A stretch of 64,000 nt of DNA from Catenovulum sediminis (GTDB taxonomy: Bacteria; Pseudomonadota; Gammaproteobacteria; Enterobacterales; Alteromonadaceae): the NCBI RefSeq assembly GCF_007289895.1, contig NZ_CP041660.1, forward strand, positions 682,001 through 746,000, written 5' to 3'. Positions 9,531-19,577 of this stretch are shown here, piece by piece. The first letter of the stretch is position 1, and each line of letters starts with the position of its first letter. Made by a program: the position numbers and the translations under genes. The notes under the pieces were generated by a model. The model saw only the letters and a program-made list of their open reading frames with translations. It did no database searches and was not told the origin of the DNA.

Positions 9531-10391
9531 ATGGCTCAACTATTAACCTGCCCTTTTGATCAAAAACCCTTGACTCAACACAACAACAGTCTGCAGTGTG
9601 ATGCCGGACATACCTTTGACATAGCCAAACAAGGTTACGTAAACCTATTGCCCGTGCAAAACAAGCGCTCTAAACAACCCGGTGATGACAAGTTAATGGT
9701 TAATGCGCGCCGTGAATTTTTACAATCTGGTGCATATCAATTTATCAGCCAAGCTTTGAATGAACAGATATTAAAAATGATATCTGATATGCCATCTGAT
9801 CAACAGGCAATCAATATCTTGGATGCTGGATGCGGAGAAGGGTATTACCTTCGTCAACTACAAAAATGTTTGCATCAGCACAATATTAAAGCCAATTTTT
9901 ATGCATCAGATATTTCCAAAGACGCTATTTTAAGTGCCGCCAAACAGGATAAACACGCATGTTATTTTGTCGCATCAAATAAAGCCCTGCCCATTCAAAA
10001 CGAGCGCTTAAGCCATATCTTATGTCTGTTTGGCTTCCCAACTTTTGCATGTTTCGCCGATAAATTAGCACCCGATGGGTATATATTTTTGCTTGAAAGT
10101 GCTGAAAAGCATTTAATTGAATTACGTGAGCTGATTTATCCGCAAATAGCGCCTTTTAAACTCAATCATTACCCACAAGCACAAGCTGCAGGTTTACAAT
10201 GGGTCGCAGAAACCACACATACTCAGCAAGTTATGTTAAACGCACAGCAAATTGCTCAATTGATGTATATGACACCACATGGACACAGAGCCAGTGTTGA
10301 AAAAAAATCACTTATCGAAAAATTGGACAGTTTAGATATCACCATTGATATACGCATACGTATACTGCAAAAATGCGGCAACAAAGAATAA
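9531..10391 (+). CDS. rlmA: 23S rRNA (guanine-N1)-methyltransferase RlmA-like
   Basis: A 286-residue SAM-dependent methyltransferase expected to methylate G745 in helix 35 of 23S rRNA. The N-terminal zinc module is CPFDQKP...CDAGHTF followed by the family signature [20 protein letters not shown]. The SAM motif is [15 protein letters not shown]. One zinc ligand differs: E. coli has CPLC, here it is CPFD, so the site would be Cys-Asp-Cys-His. mutH starts 1 bp after the stop, implying an operon. Confidence 0.85.
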   Translation: MAQLLTCPFDQKPLTQHNNSLQCDAGHTFDIAKQGYVNLLPVQNKRSKQPGDDKLMVNARREFLQSGAYQFISQALNEQILKMISDMPSDQQAINILDAGCGEGYYLRQLQKCLHQHNIKANFYASDISKDAILSAAKQDKHACYFVASNKALPIQNERLSHILCLFGFPTFACFADKLAPDGYIFLLESAEKHLIELRELIYPQIAPFKLNHYPQAQAAGLQWVAETTHTQQVMLNAQQIAQLMYMTPHGHRASVEKKSLIEKLDSLDITIDIRIRILQKCGNKE

Positions 10392-10392
10392 T

Positions 10393-11073
10393 ATGATAGC
10401 CAAACCGAGTGCGCCACAAACTGAAGAAGAACTGATGCAACGCGCACAGAGTATCGCGGGTTTAAACTTGCAGCAACTCGCGCAGCTTGCCAATGTTCCC
10501 GTACCGGATAACTTGCAGCGAGATAAAGGTTGGACCGGTCAATTATTAGAATGGCACCTTGGCGCGACAGCCGGTTCAAAACCTGTACCGGATTTTGAAC
10601 TCTTAGGCATAGAGCTCAAAACAATACCAGTCAACCGTGCCGGCGAACCACTAGAGACCACCTATATTTGTGTTGCCCCACTTACCGGTTGCGCCGGACA
10701 AACATGGCCAGACAGCCCTGTTAGGATTAAATTAAATCGTGTTTTGTGGGTGCCTATCTTGGCGGAGCGCAGTATTGCAGTTGCGCAGCGTATCATAGGG
10801 TTCCCGATTTTGTGGTCTCCGACAGTGCAAGAAGATCTTGCATTGCAAGCAGACTGGGAAGAACTAATGGATATGATTGTATTAGGTCAGGTTGACCAGA
10901 TAACCGCGCGAACCGGTGAATTTTTACAAATCCGACCCAAAGCGGCCAATAGTAAGGTGCGTACTCAAGGTATCGGTGCACACGGGCAGCCAATTGAAAC
11001 CTTACCCCGTGGGTTTTACTTAAAAAAGAATTTCACCCGCAAGATATTAACCGACTCTGCTTTGTTAACCTGA
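10393..11073 (+). CDS. mutH: DNA mismatch repair endonuclease MutH
   Basis: A 226-residue methyl-directed nicking endonuclease that cuts the unmethylated strand at hemimethylated GATC after activation by MutL. The catalytic DX(6)EXK signature is seen as [10 protein letters not shown]. Later tracts such as [12 protein letters not shown] and GFYLKKNFT are family-typical. The frame opens upstream inside rlmA, but the ATG at 10393, immediately after the rlmA stop, gives the normal protein length. Presence of mutH implies the organism uses Dam-directed mismatch repair, as in most Alteromonadales. Confidence 0.94.
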   Translation: MIAKPSAPQTEEELMQRAQSIAGLNLQQLAQLANVPVPDNLQRDKGWTGQLLEWHLGATAGSKPVPDFELLGIELKTIPVNRAGEPLETTYICVAPLTGCAGQTWPDSPVRIKLNRVLWVPILAERSIAVAQRIIGFPILWSPTVQEDLALQADWEELMDMIVLGQVDQITARTGEFLQIRPKAANSKVRTQGIGAHGQPIETLPRGFYLKKNFTRKILTDSALLT

Positions 11074-11086
11074 ACCATCTATTTAT

Positions 11087-11980
11087 TTAATTAGATTTAT
11101 TAATATATGCATCCACGTCGAACCAAAGGCGAGCGTCGTCTGTGGGCGTTTCCGGTGTCAGGTAACGATTTGGAACCTTCAACACGGTACGATTATGCAA
11201 TTTGCTACGCTCTAACCCTTCTTTAATCAGAGGGTGGCTGTAAAAGTATTCATCAAACTGCCCGTCTTCAACCGCTTTTAATAAACCATCATAAATATCA
11301 CGGTATAGTTGCTGATTACTTTTGTTAACAAAGATATAGGCGGGTAACGGATAAATCACCATCAAGTGCTCTTCAACTGTGATGTCTAACTCTGGATGCG
11401 CTTGCATTTCAGCCCAAGGCGAATAAACACTGCGCGGCAAATAATCAAATCGCCCCCCTTCTAACATGTAAAACAAGTTTTGATATTTATTTGTGCCGAC
11501 TAAGGTTAAACCTGCATCTTGCAGAATCTGAGCATCTGTCCAGCTTGCCACCTGTCCAGCTTTTAATTGCGCCAACTGCGATAATGTCGCGACCCGGTCA
11601 AATTTAGCCTGCTCGCCTTTTCTAATCAGAAAGATTCGGTGTCCCAGCAAACCTTTAAAAAGCGGTACGCGCACAGGTAGAAACTTGTCTTCATATTCTT
11701 TCGACGTACCCACCCAAGCGACATCGATTTTGCCTTGCTCTAAATCACTCAATAATTTGTTTTGTGTTAAATACTCACTAGACTCTTGAAAGGAATAACG
11801 TTTTGAGCTGTACGACAAAGCCAGTTTTAACAAAGCAAGCTGGTATGATTCTTTAGCTGATTTAATGTTGTTGTGCCTAACCACTTCAACAGAAAAAGCG
11901 CTTTTAGCAACGAGAGACAACAATATTAGTAATATTAGTGCTATTGCTGGTAATCGAAAATTAACTTTATAACTTAGCAT
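11087..11980 (-). CDS. periplasmic solute-binding protein family 3-like
   Basis: A 297-residue protein with an N-terminal signal peptide or anchor (residues about 10-30, AIALILLILLSLVAKSAFS) and a two-lobed binding-protein fold. IDVAWVGTSKEYEDKF, FLIRKGEQAKFDRVATLSQL and YIFVNKSNQQLYRDIYDGL match orphan family-3-type transporter substrate-binding proteins common in marine gammaproteobacteria. No permease or ATPase gene is adjacent, so it may serve a distant transporter or a sensor. The ligand is unknown. It converges on mutH with a 13-bp gap. Confidence 0.7.
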   Translation of the reverse strand: MLSYKVNFRLPAIALILLILLSLVAKSAFSVEVVRHNNIKSAKESYQLALLKLALSYSSKRYSFQESSEYLTQNKLLSDLEQGKIDVAWVGTSKEYEDKFLPVRVPLFKGLLGHRIFLIRKGEQAKFDRVATLSQLAQLKAGQVASWTDAQILQDAGLTLVGTNKYQNLFYMLEGGRFDYLPRSVYSPWAEMQAHPELDITVEEHLMVIYPLPAYIFVNKSNQQLYRDIYDGLLKAVEDGQFDEYFYSHPLIKEGLERSKLHNRTVLKVPNRYLTPETPTDDARLWFDVDAYINKSN

Positions 11981-12120
11981 AGACTCGCCTTAAACCTGAC
12001 AACTGACAATGAGATCTGTTTGTAAGGTTAATATCCGAACAACAAAGTGTCAAACAATTATGTAAAACAACATCAAAATATTTTACATAAACGGTATGAC
12101 AATAATGTACAATTTCACTA

Positions 12121-13266
12121 TTACTGTTGCTCTAATCTGAGGTTTAGTCGGCGCATACTGAGCTTGTTAAGTTCACCAACTTCCTGTGCACTCAGTTTAT
12201 TTTCTTTAAAGTAAATCTTTGCTTCATGTTTAGCAATTAGGCCGTGGCGCTGCAGCAATTTATAACGTGAATATGCAATGCCTTTTGCCAGAATATCTGC
12301 CATTGGAGACATCTCCCGACTGTCGCCCTGCGCATACTCCATCATGGGGGCTGCAAGATTCATTCGTTTAAGTTCAAAACGCCTGACCAATTCAGCACTA
12401 AGCCTTGCGGTGTGTTGCATCATCAAATCCCGTAAACTACGGCCATCGGGCTCTAAATCAACTAATGCCTCATGTTCTTCTTTTAAACGTCTGCCTCGCG
12501 CGACTTCCAATTGCTCTTTCCATATGGTTTCAAAGGTACGCAAATACAAACGAACCAAGGCTGACTTTCCTAATTCGTGAAAAACGCCCGTTGCGAACGC
12601 AGTGGCTGGGTCTTGACCGTGAATTTGCGCTAACTTTCGACAGGCAATACCTGCACCTAAGCCGGTTTCCCAAAGTTTTCGTTTCATTAAACGAAAAGGC
12701 TCTGTTGAGTATGGGATCCATTTGCGTAGCGCAAAACTGGGGATCACCAATTTAAGGTTATCTACCCCTATATATCCAAGCGCGGTTCGTGCTTTATCGA
12801 CCCGCACCGGTTTACCTTGACTGACTTTACGATATACCGGCAGATTAACAAATTGAATTAAATCGCTTTCCAACCAAGCTAAGTTATTAACCAAAGGCTC
12901 TAAACGCGCAACAGAAGCTGCACGCACTGCTAATATATCTAAAATCGCGGGTATAGAATCTTGTATTGCCAATGTTTTATTAAATATGGTTTCAATATCC
13001 TGCAATTGTGTTGCAACCGCTTCTGAAACCAGCAGATTGATTTCATCTGCTTTTTTTTGTTTGTTCGATTGACGCGACTGAAGATCAGCTTCACGCTGAT
13101 TTTTTGCAGCTTGCTCAACATCCAGCAGTTGACGTTGTTCTTGCTCTGAGAACAAATCACCCATGGCTTCTAAATTTAAGCCATTGTGTTGTTTTGCAAA
13201 ATCATAGCTGATTAGCAAATCATGAAATCGAGTGTTTATTAAGTTGGAGTAGCGCGTATCTGCCAT
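12121..13266 (-). CDS. HDOD-domain protein
   Basis: A 381-residue cytoplasmic protein. An N-terminal charged coiled-coil (about residues 35-95, rich in Gln/Arg/Lys) is followed by an HDOD domain. Recognisable HDOD pieces are ILAVRAASVARLEPLVNNLAWLESDLI, LGYIGVDNLKLVIPSFALR and GVFHELGKSAL. HDOD domains are HD-domain relatives usually lacking hydrolase activity and linked to signal transduction; the specific role here is unknown. It lies 140 bp from the binding-protein gene and probably has its own promoter. Confidence 0.8.
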   Translation of the reverse strand: MADTRYSNLINTRFHDLLISYDFAKQHNGLNLEAMGDLFSEQEQRQLLDVEQAAKNQREADLQSRQSNKQKKADEINLLVSEAVATQLQDIETIFNKTLAIQDSIPAILDILAVRAASVARLEPLVNNLAWLESDLIQFVNLPVYRKVSQGKPVRVDKARTALGYIGVDNLKLVIPSFALRKWIPYSTEPFRLMKRKLWETGLGAGIACRKLAQIHGQDPATAFATGVFHELGKSALVRLYLRTFETIWKEQLEVARGRRLKEEHEALVDLEPDGRSLRDLMMQHTARLSAELVRRFELKRMNLAAPMMEYAQGDSREMSPMADILAKGIAYSRYKLLQRHGLIAKHEAKIYFKENKLSAQEVGELNKLSMRRLNLRLEQQ

Positions 13267-13355
13267 TACTTGTTATTCATCCTTACGGAAACTACGAAAA
13301 CAGTTTAGACCAGTCGGCAAAGCTGTACAAATTTTGTGTATTTGAGGATAGCTAA

Positions 13356-13955
13356 CTATACGACTGAATGATAGCCATTTACTTTTAAACTAAGAAAGTT
13401 TTTCAATATTAAATGACCATACTCTGACAAAACAGATTCAGGGTGAAACTGCACGCCAACGATTGGCATCCTAGTATGATAAAACGCCATCAATACTTTT
13501 TCATTCGCTTCGTTACACCATGCACTGGCTTGCAGCTCTGCCGGTAAAGATTGCATGTCAACCACTAACGAATGGTAACGTGTTACTAGAAAGTCTCTGC
13601 TAATGGTGGCAAATAAGCCTTGCCCATCATGCTCAACTAAAGATGTTTTACCATGCATTACGGTCGGTGCATTAACCACTTTCCCGCCAAACACTTGTGC
13701 GATACATTGATGACCTAAACAAACACCTAATATCGGTTTTTTGCCGGCGAAATGGCGAATAACCGCCATTGAAATGCCCGATTCTTTGGGCGAGCATGGA
13801 CCTGGTGAAATGCAGATATGACTTGGATTTAAATTTTCAATTTCGTCGATGCTTATTGCGTCGTTGCGAACAACTTTGACTTTAATCCCCAGCTCGATAA
13901 AGTAATGCGCTAAATTAAAGGTAAATGAATCGTAATTATCTATAATGAGTAGCAC
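13356..13955 (-). CDS. pabA: aminodeoxychorismate/anthranilate synthase glutamine amidotransferase subunit
   Basis: A 199-residue class I glutamine amidotransferase that supplies ammonia to PabB (p-aminobenzoate, folate) or TrpE (tryptophan). LLIIDNYDSFTFNLAHYF starts the domain, the nucleophile is C79 in GVCLGHQ, and the His-Glu pair is in GVQFHPESV near residue 170. The gene stands alone without trp genes, which favours a pabA-type role; many organisms use one subunit for both pathways. Confidence 0.9.
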   Translation of the reverse strand: MLLIIDNYDSFTFNLAHYFIELGIKVKVVRNDAISIDEIENLNPSHICISPGPCSPKESGISMAVIRHFAGKKPILGVCLGHQCIAQVFGGKVVNAPTVMHGKTSLVEHDGQGLFATISRDFLVTRYHSLVVDMQSLPAELQASAWCNEANEKVLMAFYHTRMPIVGVQFHPESVLSEYGHLILKNFLSLKVNGYHSVV

Positions 13956-14104
13956 TTAGCGATTACCTCAGTGAGTTTTTGGATTTTTATCAGATATAAC
14001 TCGAACTAATTATCCAAGCTGGCGCATTCTACAAATAAAACACCAACCCTTCAACAATTAGAGCAGGTTAACCTTTTCCCACTTTTATCGCTAGTAAATA
14101 CACA

Positions 14105-14126
14105 AACACCGGCAGCAGCCGGTGTT
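14105..14126 (-). terminator. hairpin after the FG-GAP/ASPIC gene
   Basis: A perfect 9-bp inverted repeat AACACCGGC/GCCGGTGTT with a 4-nt loop lies about 50 bp after the minus-strand stop at 14179. The following T content on the minus strand is modest. Confidence 0.5.
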
Positions 14127-14178
14127 TTAAGAGATTATTCAGTCTCTTGAAGAGGTGAGCAATTAGTCCGCGCTGTGA

Positions 14179-16506
14179 TTAGTGCGCATCTTCACTTTTG
14201 TACAGCGCGTTGGCTTTTAGATTGGTAAAACGCACTGTTTCACCATTTCGCCAGCGAATGGTCGCTTCTTTGATTGTCTCTGCTTGTGCCAAACCAAAGT
14301 GGACGATATCGAGTAAACTTTGAGAATGAACTGCACCCGCTGAGCCTACGCGTTGTTGATATGTTTTACCCGTGGCCGTTTTTATGCAGATCACAGCTGA
14401 ATAGGGATCGATATTCTCTTTGGGGCTATAACCGACATCAAACAATATGTAGTTTCCAGCAGTTGAGGTTTTATTCTGATATAAATACCAAGGCCCTTCT
14501 TCTTCACTGCCGTTGAGCATATCTATCAAACCGTCTTTATCAAAATCAAATGCTTGTCCCATGTCGCCATGACCCGGATCAGTTGCTTCAGCTGCGCCAT
14601 GCGAAGTTAAGGTCTCAAAATAACCTTTACCTGTGTTTAATAACATTAGGTCAGCCACGCGTTCTTTTAGATATCCATAACGATAGACAAACAAATCTTG
14701 CCAACCATCGTTATTAAAATCAGCGCGTGTTACACCCCAGTTATTGCCGCCTAGCGGAATATTCCATTGTTTTGTACCGTCGATAAATTTATCACCTTGG
14801 TTTATTAGCAAGATATCCTGTACGTTGCGGTTGTTTGGAGCCCAATCGTAACTAACATCATTTAACCCGGTTAAAGAAAAAGTGACTGTCCAGTAGATAT
14901 TCCGATCCCGAACCCACTCTGCACGCCACTGGCCATTGCCTATATGACCAATATACAAACCATTCACTTTACGTTCTTCGGGCCAGCCTTGTGCATCACT
15001 TGGTGCAATATCCAACTCACTGGCGGTAGTTTTCATCTCTTCTGGTAACTGACTAGGCTGAAAACCTTTCGCTTTAACAATTTTGCGGGTTTTGTTTTCA
15101 CCTAAAAAGATTGCGAAACCATCATTGTACTGGCGATAAGTCAGTTCCATATGGGATAAATTAATTGCACCATCGGCTGTAAATTCAACGGCGGTTTCGC
15201 CTTTTTCACCATCATCACGAATATCCAGACGTTTTAATTCAGGGTTAAAGTCAATCGACTTTCTAGATAGCTGATAATGCGTGCGACTACCGGCTATATA
15301 TAAATCGGTTAAGCCGTCATTGTTGACATCGATATCGGCTGCCGCGTTAAAACCACTGCGACCTTGGAGTTGTTTAGGCAATTTATCTGCTGTTACATCC
15401 GTAAAGGTGAAATCACCATTGCCCTGCCATAATGTAATGGGTGAAAATACAATGATATCGTCGATGTTATCTTGATTAAAATCAGTCACTAACAATCGCT
15501 CACCCGCAGCATGTTCAATACCCGCGATTTGTTTTTGAGTGAAAGTGCCGTCACCGTTATTTTTATAAAATAATTGTCTGGGTCCATCATATTTTGGGGT
15601 TTTTGCATTAAATAAGGCAACATCTAAATCCCCGTCTAAATCCAAATCAATCCAACGAGGTGAACGACCGCGTGCTGGCGTTAAAATGCCAGCTTCAGCA
15701 GATGCATTCGTAAACTTACCCTGAGTATTTTTAAGCAATATATAAGATGTTGGGTTAGTGCCATTGGCCCCACCTTGTGCAACCATAATATCCAGATCGC
15801 CATCGTTATCATAATCACCAACCGATGAACCGTGAAAATCTAAGGCCCAGCCAAATAAGCGTTCAATCTCGACGCTACCGTCACCATTGTTGGTCACCAA
15901 TTGAGTTGGCACATGATTATGGTTGTTCAATACAAAATCATAATCACCATCGTTGTCGATATCGCCAATGGATGGCCCACCGTATTTATAAGTGATCTCA
16001 GTTTCAAAACCGACTTGTTTTGAGATGTTGTTAAATGCCGGTACCAACAGATCATGAACGGGTTCAAGTTTAATTGAATGAAGGGTAATATCGGCAGAGC
16101 GTCTGACAAATTTTAATGGCTGTTCACCTAACGATTTAAAATCAACCAAAACATCCAAGGTATGTTTGCCTTTTGCTGGAATGTTCAGGTTGTCTGCAAT
16201 TAGACGATCACCGCTGTAAACACTGATATTGGCATAACTTTTTTCGATAGAAACGTCCATCGTAAGGCGCTGAATAACACTGCCTGCGACTGAATGTGTT
16301 GTTTGGTAAGTTTTGTCATTGGTTAGCACAACCGGTTTATTTATCAGTGAAACAGCTTGTGCTAATTGATTATGGCCAAGATTGCTGGCAGGATTATGCG
16401 CATTACTGACGCCGTTATCATTGCTCACACAGCCAGCTAAACTACCAAAAACAACTGCAGAGGCTATCGCGTAGCGCATTGCAGATACTTTTCTTTTCAT
16501 ATTCAT
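14179..16506 (-). CDS. FG-GAP/VCBS-repeat lipoprotein with C-terminal ASPIC/UnbV domain
   Basis: A protein of about 775 residues of the CRTAC1-like type. A lipobox (LAGC) follows a short hydrophobic segment, predicting a surface lipoprotein. Calcium-binding FG-GAP repeats form a probable beta-propeller: DIDNDGDYDFV, DYDNDGDLDIMV, DLDLDGDLDVAL, DVNNDGLTDLYI, DFNNDGWQDLFV and DFDKDGLIDML. The C-terminal block RVGSAGAVHSQSLLDIVHFGLAQ is an ASPIC/UnbV domain. The start is ATG 16506, preceded by GGTGAG at proper spacing; the open frame runs to a TTG at 16521. It lies 134 bp downstream of the sulfatase gene on the same strand, suggesting a shared role in binding or handling extracellular polymers. 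The ligand is unknown. Confidence 0.85.
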   Translation of the reverse strand: MNMKRKVSAMRYAIASAVVFGSLAGCVSNDNGVSNAHNPASNLGHNQLAQAVSLINKPVVLTNDKTYQTTHSVAGSVIQRLTMDVSIEKSYANISVYSGDRLIADNLNIPAKGKHTLDVLVDFKSLGEQPLKFVRRSADITLHSIKLEPVHDLLVPAFNNISKQVGFETEITYKYGGPSIGDIDNDGDYDFVLNNHNHVPTQLVTNNGDGSVEIERLFGWALDFHGSSVGDYDNDGDLDIMVAQGGANGTNPTSYILLKNTQGKFTNASAEAGILTPARGRSPRWIDLDLDGDLDVALFNAKTPKYDGPRQLFYKNNGDGTFTQKQIAGIEHAAGERLLVTDFNQDNIDDIIVFSPITLWQGNGDFTFTDVTADKLPKQLQGRSGFNAAADIDVNNDGLTDLYIAGSRTHYQLSRKSIDFNPELKRLDIRDDGEKGETAVEFTADGAINLSHMELTYRQYNDGFAIFLGENKTRKIVKAKGFQPSQLPEEMKTTASELDIAPSDAQGWPEERKVNGLYIGHIGNGQWRAEWVRDRNIYWTVTFSLTGLNDVSYDWAPNNRNVQDILLINQGDKFIDGTKQWNIPLGGNNWGVTRADFNNDGWQDLFVYRYGYLKERVADLMLLNTGKGYFETLTSHGAAEATDPGHGDMGQAFDFDKDGLIDMLNGSEEEGPWYLYQNKTSTAGNYILFDVGYSPKENIDPYSAVICIKTATGKTYQQRVGSAGAVHSQSLLDIVHFGLAQAETIKEATIRWRNGETVRFTNLKANALYKSEDAH

Positions 16507-16655
16507 AGATATTCTCACCAAATACTGCTTATCTCATTTAGCAGACAAGCGACTTATTCATATTTGGTTAACAATCTACAACAATTTTAGCCATTTGCCT
16601 ACCCACCTAAAGCAATTTCATTCACATTTAAAAAATATAAATTATATAAAAACAA

Positions 16656-17564
16656 CTAAAAGATTATCTTAGCGCTATGTTTAGGGCGCCATTTTAGTGG
16701 CAACGGATCGTTCATGTTTTTTTGTAGCTTGGTCAATGCAGCGAATAATTTTTTAATACGTTTTTGCTGATCGTTATCGTTTGCTAAGTCGACTTGCTCG
16801 TGCGGTGCATTAAACGCGAGATACATAAAAAAAGGCGCATCCTGCTTCGATGCTTGGTTAATAAACTTAACCGCATCTTGTTTTACAACTTCACTCCAAT
16901 GCGTTCCACCTTGGTAAAAGCCAGCAAATTTCGGATCGGTTGGTGACCATTTGTCGACCTGCCCTTGAATAGGTCTAAGGTAGCCAATTGGCATAAATTC
17001 TCGGTAATGCGAATATTTTCCGGCTTTTAATAAATTGAAATTCTCAATCATCTTCGCATGGTTCCAACCATCAACGGGCATCCCAGGGCGAACATTGCGA
17101 GTATAGGTAAATACCTTTTGGGCGGGTAAGTGAACATGCCATTTACCGGTAAAGTAGGTTTGGTATCCGGCTTTACGCATTAAGTTGGCCCAAGTGGTTT
17201 CTCGTCGCTGTTGATGAAACTGTTTGTCTTCCAGTGCTTTTGCATTCCACAATGCACGACCAGAATTGAGCATGGCGCGTGATGCTAAACAAACGGCTCC
17301 GTTCCAAGCGCCCATATTATATGCATGGCTGAAGGTCACACCTTGCGCTGCTAATTCGTTTATATTGGGCGCGACAATTTCACTATTACCCATATTTTTC
17401 AGGGTATTAAAGGATTGATCATCACTTAAGATAAAAACAAAATTCGGTTTACTCTGAAGTCCGTGCTCTTGATCATTTGCCGCTACTGCAACTTGCATTG
17501 CCATACAGGCAAAAATCAATATTCCACTGAATAGCTGTTTTTTGACTTGTTTCACGATATGCAC
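16656..17564 (-). pseudogene. S1-type sulfatase with an apparent in-frame internal deletion
   Basis: A 302-residue exported sulfatase-like protein; S1 sulfatases are usually about 450-550 residues. The N-terminal half is normal: signal peptide to about residue 29, metal site DDQ (D48-Q50), formylglycine signature C92-L-A-S-R, TGKWH (K141, H143) and NAPH (H255). Right after FNAPHEQ the sequence jumps to VDLANDNDQQKRIKKL...NDPL, which resembles the extreme C-terminus of sulfatases (the usual ...DPxEQxNLA region). The second half of the catalytic domain, including the DNG metal ligands and the following Lys/His, is missing. The reading frame is intact. Activity is therefore doubtful. The gene lies between the DUF5060 protein and the ASPIC lipoprotein on the same strand. 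Confidence 0.78.
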
Positions 17565-17569
17565 ACCCG

Positions 17570-17601
17570 AAATTTCACATGAAAATATTAAATTTCACAT
17601 G
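17570..17601. repeat. direct repeat upstream of the sulfatase gene
   Basis: AAATTTCACATG occurs at 17570-17581 and again at 17590-17601, a 20-bp period, just upstream of the sulfatase start at 17564. Each copy is part of an imperfect ATTTCA/TGAAAT dyad, suggesting a regulator binding site. No matching regulator is in the window. Confidence 0.35.
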
Positions 17602-17643
17602 CAAATTTACAGGCAAGTACATTATTATGCAATGTTCCAGCGT

Positions 17644-19485
17644 TTAAATGCGCTGAACCAATACCACCCAATCTTTGTTGATATCATTGGGTGGTGTCCC
17701 AATCTCAGCTTGTACTTTTTGAAAATAGTATTTTAATGGGACGTCTATGGTTATTTCTGTTTTACTCCCCTGCACCAAGGCTCCGCCTGTTCTTGGGTTA
17801 TACCAATGAATACTGTATTTTGCTTGCCCTTGAGGTAATTTAAGCTGCAAAAGCTGACTTGCATCTTTGCTGTACAGTATATAAAAATCGCCCCTTTTGC
17901 CTAAACCCCACCCGTTGATAACGTCTTCATCCAGGTTCTTAGCCAATTGAAATTCAACCTCTATCAATTCAAAAAAATCGATCGCATGTTTTGCCTGCTG
18001 CCAAAATTTATCGCGGCTGCGCCAATTCTCAGCGGTTAGATCCGAATGTTCACGTTTGTAGCCAAAATACCATTCTGTTCCCCAAGCACCGGCTGTCAAA
18101 GCGCCCCATAAACCATTCATCCGCGCAGCATCATGACTTGGGTTATATTTATCCGGTTGCAGTGCAAATTGTGCATCGCCGGGTTCATCGACGGCAACGG
18201 CAAATGGCCGACCATTACTGACAGGCCAAGAACGGATCCTTTTAACTGTGTCATGTACGCTGGCAAAATCAGCCTGACTGGTTTGCAACGAAACCCCTGT
18301 GTAGTAACTGTCATTCCCCAGTAAATCATCAAAGAAATTACCATTATGAATGACTACATGGTGTTTATAGGGGTCGTGTTGGTGAAAATATCGAGCCATT
18401 GCAATTCTTTGATTACTCGCCTGCGGCATCGTTTGGTGCGCTGGATACCAGTTACCGTTTTCTTCCCCCATATTCCAGTTCAGCGCTAAGTGATGGCCAA
18501 ATCGCGCAATAAGCTCACGATAGTATAATTGACGATGTAAACCTAATCCGCCGTTGTCTAACAACCCCTGATTTTCTGCTTCTTGCGTTTTAAAATGCAA
18601 AAACAGGCCAAGAGACTGGGCGTGTGAAAAAACAATATCCCATTGTGCTAACTTCGACACATCAAATCTGTCGTAGGTATCATAATCCACATAAGGGAAT
18701 ACGTTTTGGTCATCCCCAAGAATATTCATTGTCAAAAATGAGATTGAATTCATGCCTTTACTGGCGATGTAATTGAGTGCGCCAATCAAACCTTTACCTT
18801 TACCATTTTGCCAGCTGGGATCGCCCTCTTGCCAGTCTTGCTGATGTGCCTGCCAGCTTTTAACAAGCTGATCTTTGTGGCCATCCGATTTAAAGCTACC
18901 GTCAAAATCTTTATACGACAGTAAATTTTCAGGTGAATCAGGACCGGCTTTAATAAAGTATCCATCATCTGCAAATTTTAGGTAAGGTTGATTGATATAC
19001 TGCAAGCGGCCACGCGCACGAAAATCAGGTAATTTTTTGTCACTTTTAGTAACCACGAAAGTACCATTTAGATTGTCAACACCCGCGACACTGTGGCCAC
19101 TGTTAATACGCTCTGATACTGCGATAAAAGGTGCTTTTTTAAAAGAAACGTGCCACCGCCATAAACCCACTTCATCTGGATTAAATATGACGCGCCATTT
19201 ATTACCTGCGGCTGCGCCTGTGTTTGCTGCATCACCATCGGCTGCAAAAAAGCCAGGCACTGTATATTGCTTCTTAGTTTGTTGATGCGTAAAGGTGGTA
19301 TTAAATTGATAGTGCGTAAATGGGTTTTCAGTATCCATTTCTGAAACATACGGGCCATCAAAGGTTAAGTGAATACTATGCCATTTTTTTAGCTCTCCGC
19401 TTATTTTTGGCGAAGCTGAAACTAGGTTAGTAAAGCAACATAGTATCGCGATCAACAGCGATAGACCTTTGGTTATTTGCATCAC
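17644..19485 (-). CDS. DUF5060-containing glycoside hydrolase-like protein
   Basis: A 613-residue exported protein with a signal peptide to about residue 24. The N-terminal DUF5060 beta-sandwich is visible in WHSIHLTFDGPYVSE, NPFTHYQF and VGLWRWHVSF. The middle is a TIM-barrel-like region with a conserved NWNMGEENG tract and AVDEPGDAQ, which look like acid catalyst positions of retaining glycosidases. The C-terminus (SIHWYNPRTGGALVQGS) matches the putative collagen-binding/beta-sandwich domain that often ends such proteins. The substrate is unknown; with a sulfatase next door a sulfated glycan is plausible. A divergent promoter region of about 220 bp separates it from the PhoD-like gene. Confidence 0.8.
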   Translation of the reverse strand: MMQITKGLSLLIAILCCFTNLVSASPKISGELKKWHSIHLTFDGPYVSEMDTENPFTHYQFNTTFTHQQTKKQYTVPGFFAADGDAANTGAAAGNKWRVIFNPDEVGLWRWHVSFKKAPFIAVSERINSGHSVAGVDNLNGTFVVTKSDKKLPDFRARGRLQYINQPYLKFADDGYFIKAGPDSPENLLSYKDFDGSFKSDGHKDQLVKSWQAHQQDWQEGDPSWQNGKGKGLIGALNYIASKGMNSISFLTMNILGDDQNVFPYVDYDTYDRFDVSKLAQWDIVFSHAQSLGLFLHFKTQEAENQGLLDNGGLGLHRQLYYRELIARFGHHLALNWNMGEENGNWYPAHQTMPQASNQRIAMARYFHQHDPYKHHVVIHNGNFFDDLLGNDSYYTGVSLQTSQADFASVHDTVKRIRSWPVSNGRPFAVAVDEPGDAQFALQPDKYNPSHDAARMNGLWGALTAGAWGTEWYFGYKREHSDLTAENWRSRDKFWQQAKHAIDFFELIEVEFQLAKNLDEDVINGWGLGKRGDFYILYSKDASQLLQLKLPQGQAKYSIHWYNPRTGGALVQGSKTEITIDVPLKYYFQKVQAEIGTPPNDINKDWVVLVQRI

Positions 19486-19547
19486 ATTTATTCCTCCATC
19501 ATAAAATCAGTAAAATCTAATATAAACCCAAAGCAATACAGCTTAAA

Positions 19548-19577
19548 ACAAAGACTTTACAAAGCATTGTCTTTTGT
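19548..19577. promoter_or_regulatory. possible operator between divergent DUF5060 and PhoD-like genes
   Basis: A near-perfect inverted repeat ACAAAGAC ... GTCTTTTGT lies within the 223-bp divergent intergenic region. It is a candidate shared operator; no -10/-35 pair was assigned with confidence. Confidence 0.25.

Noticed and set aside
12278-12755. Plus-strand open frames opposite the HDOD gene
   Set aside because: They are antisense shadows of a well-supported coding region without recognisable domains.
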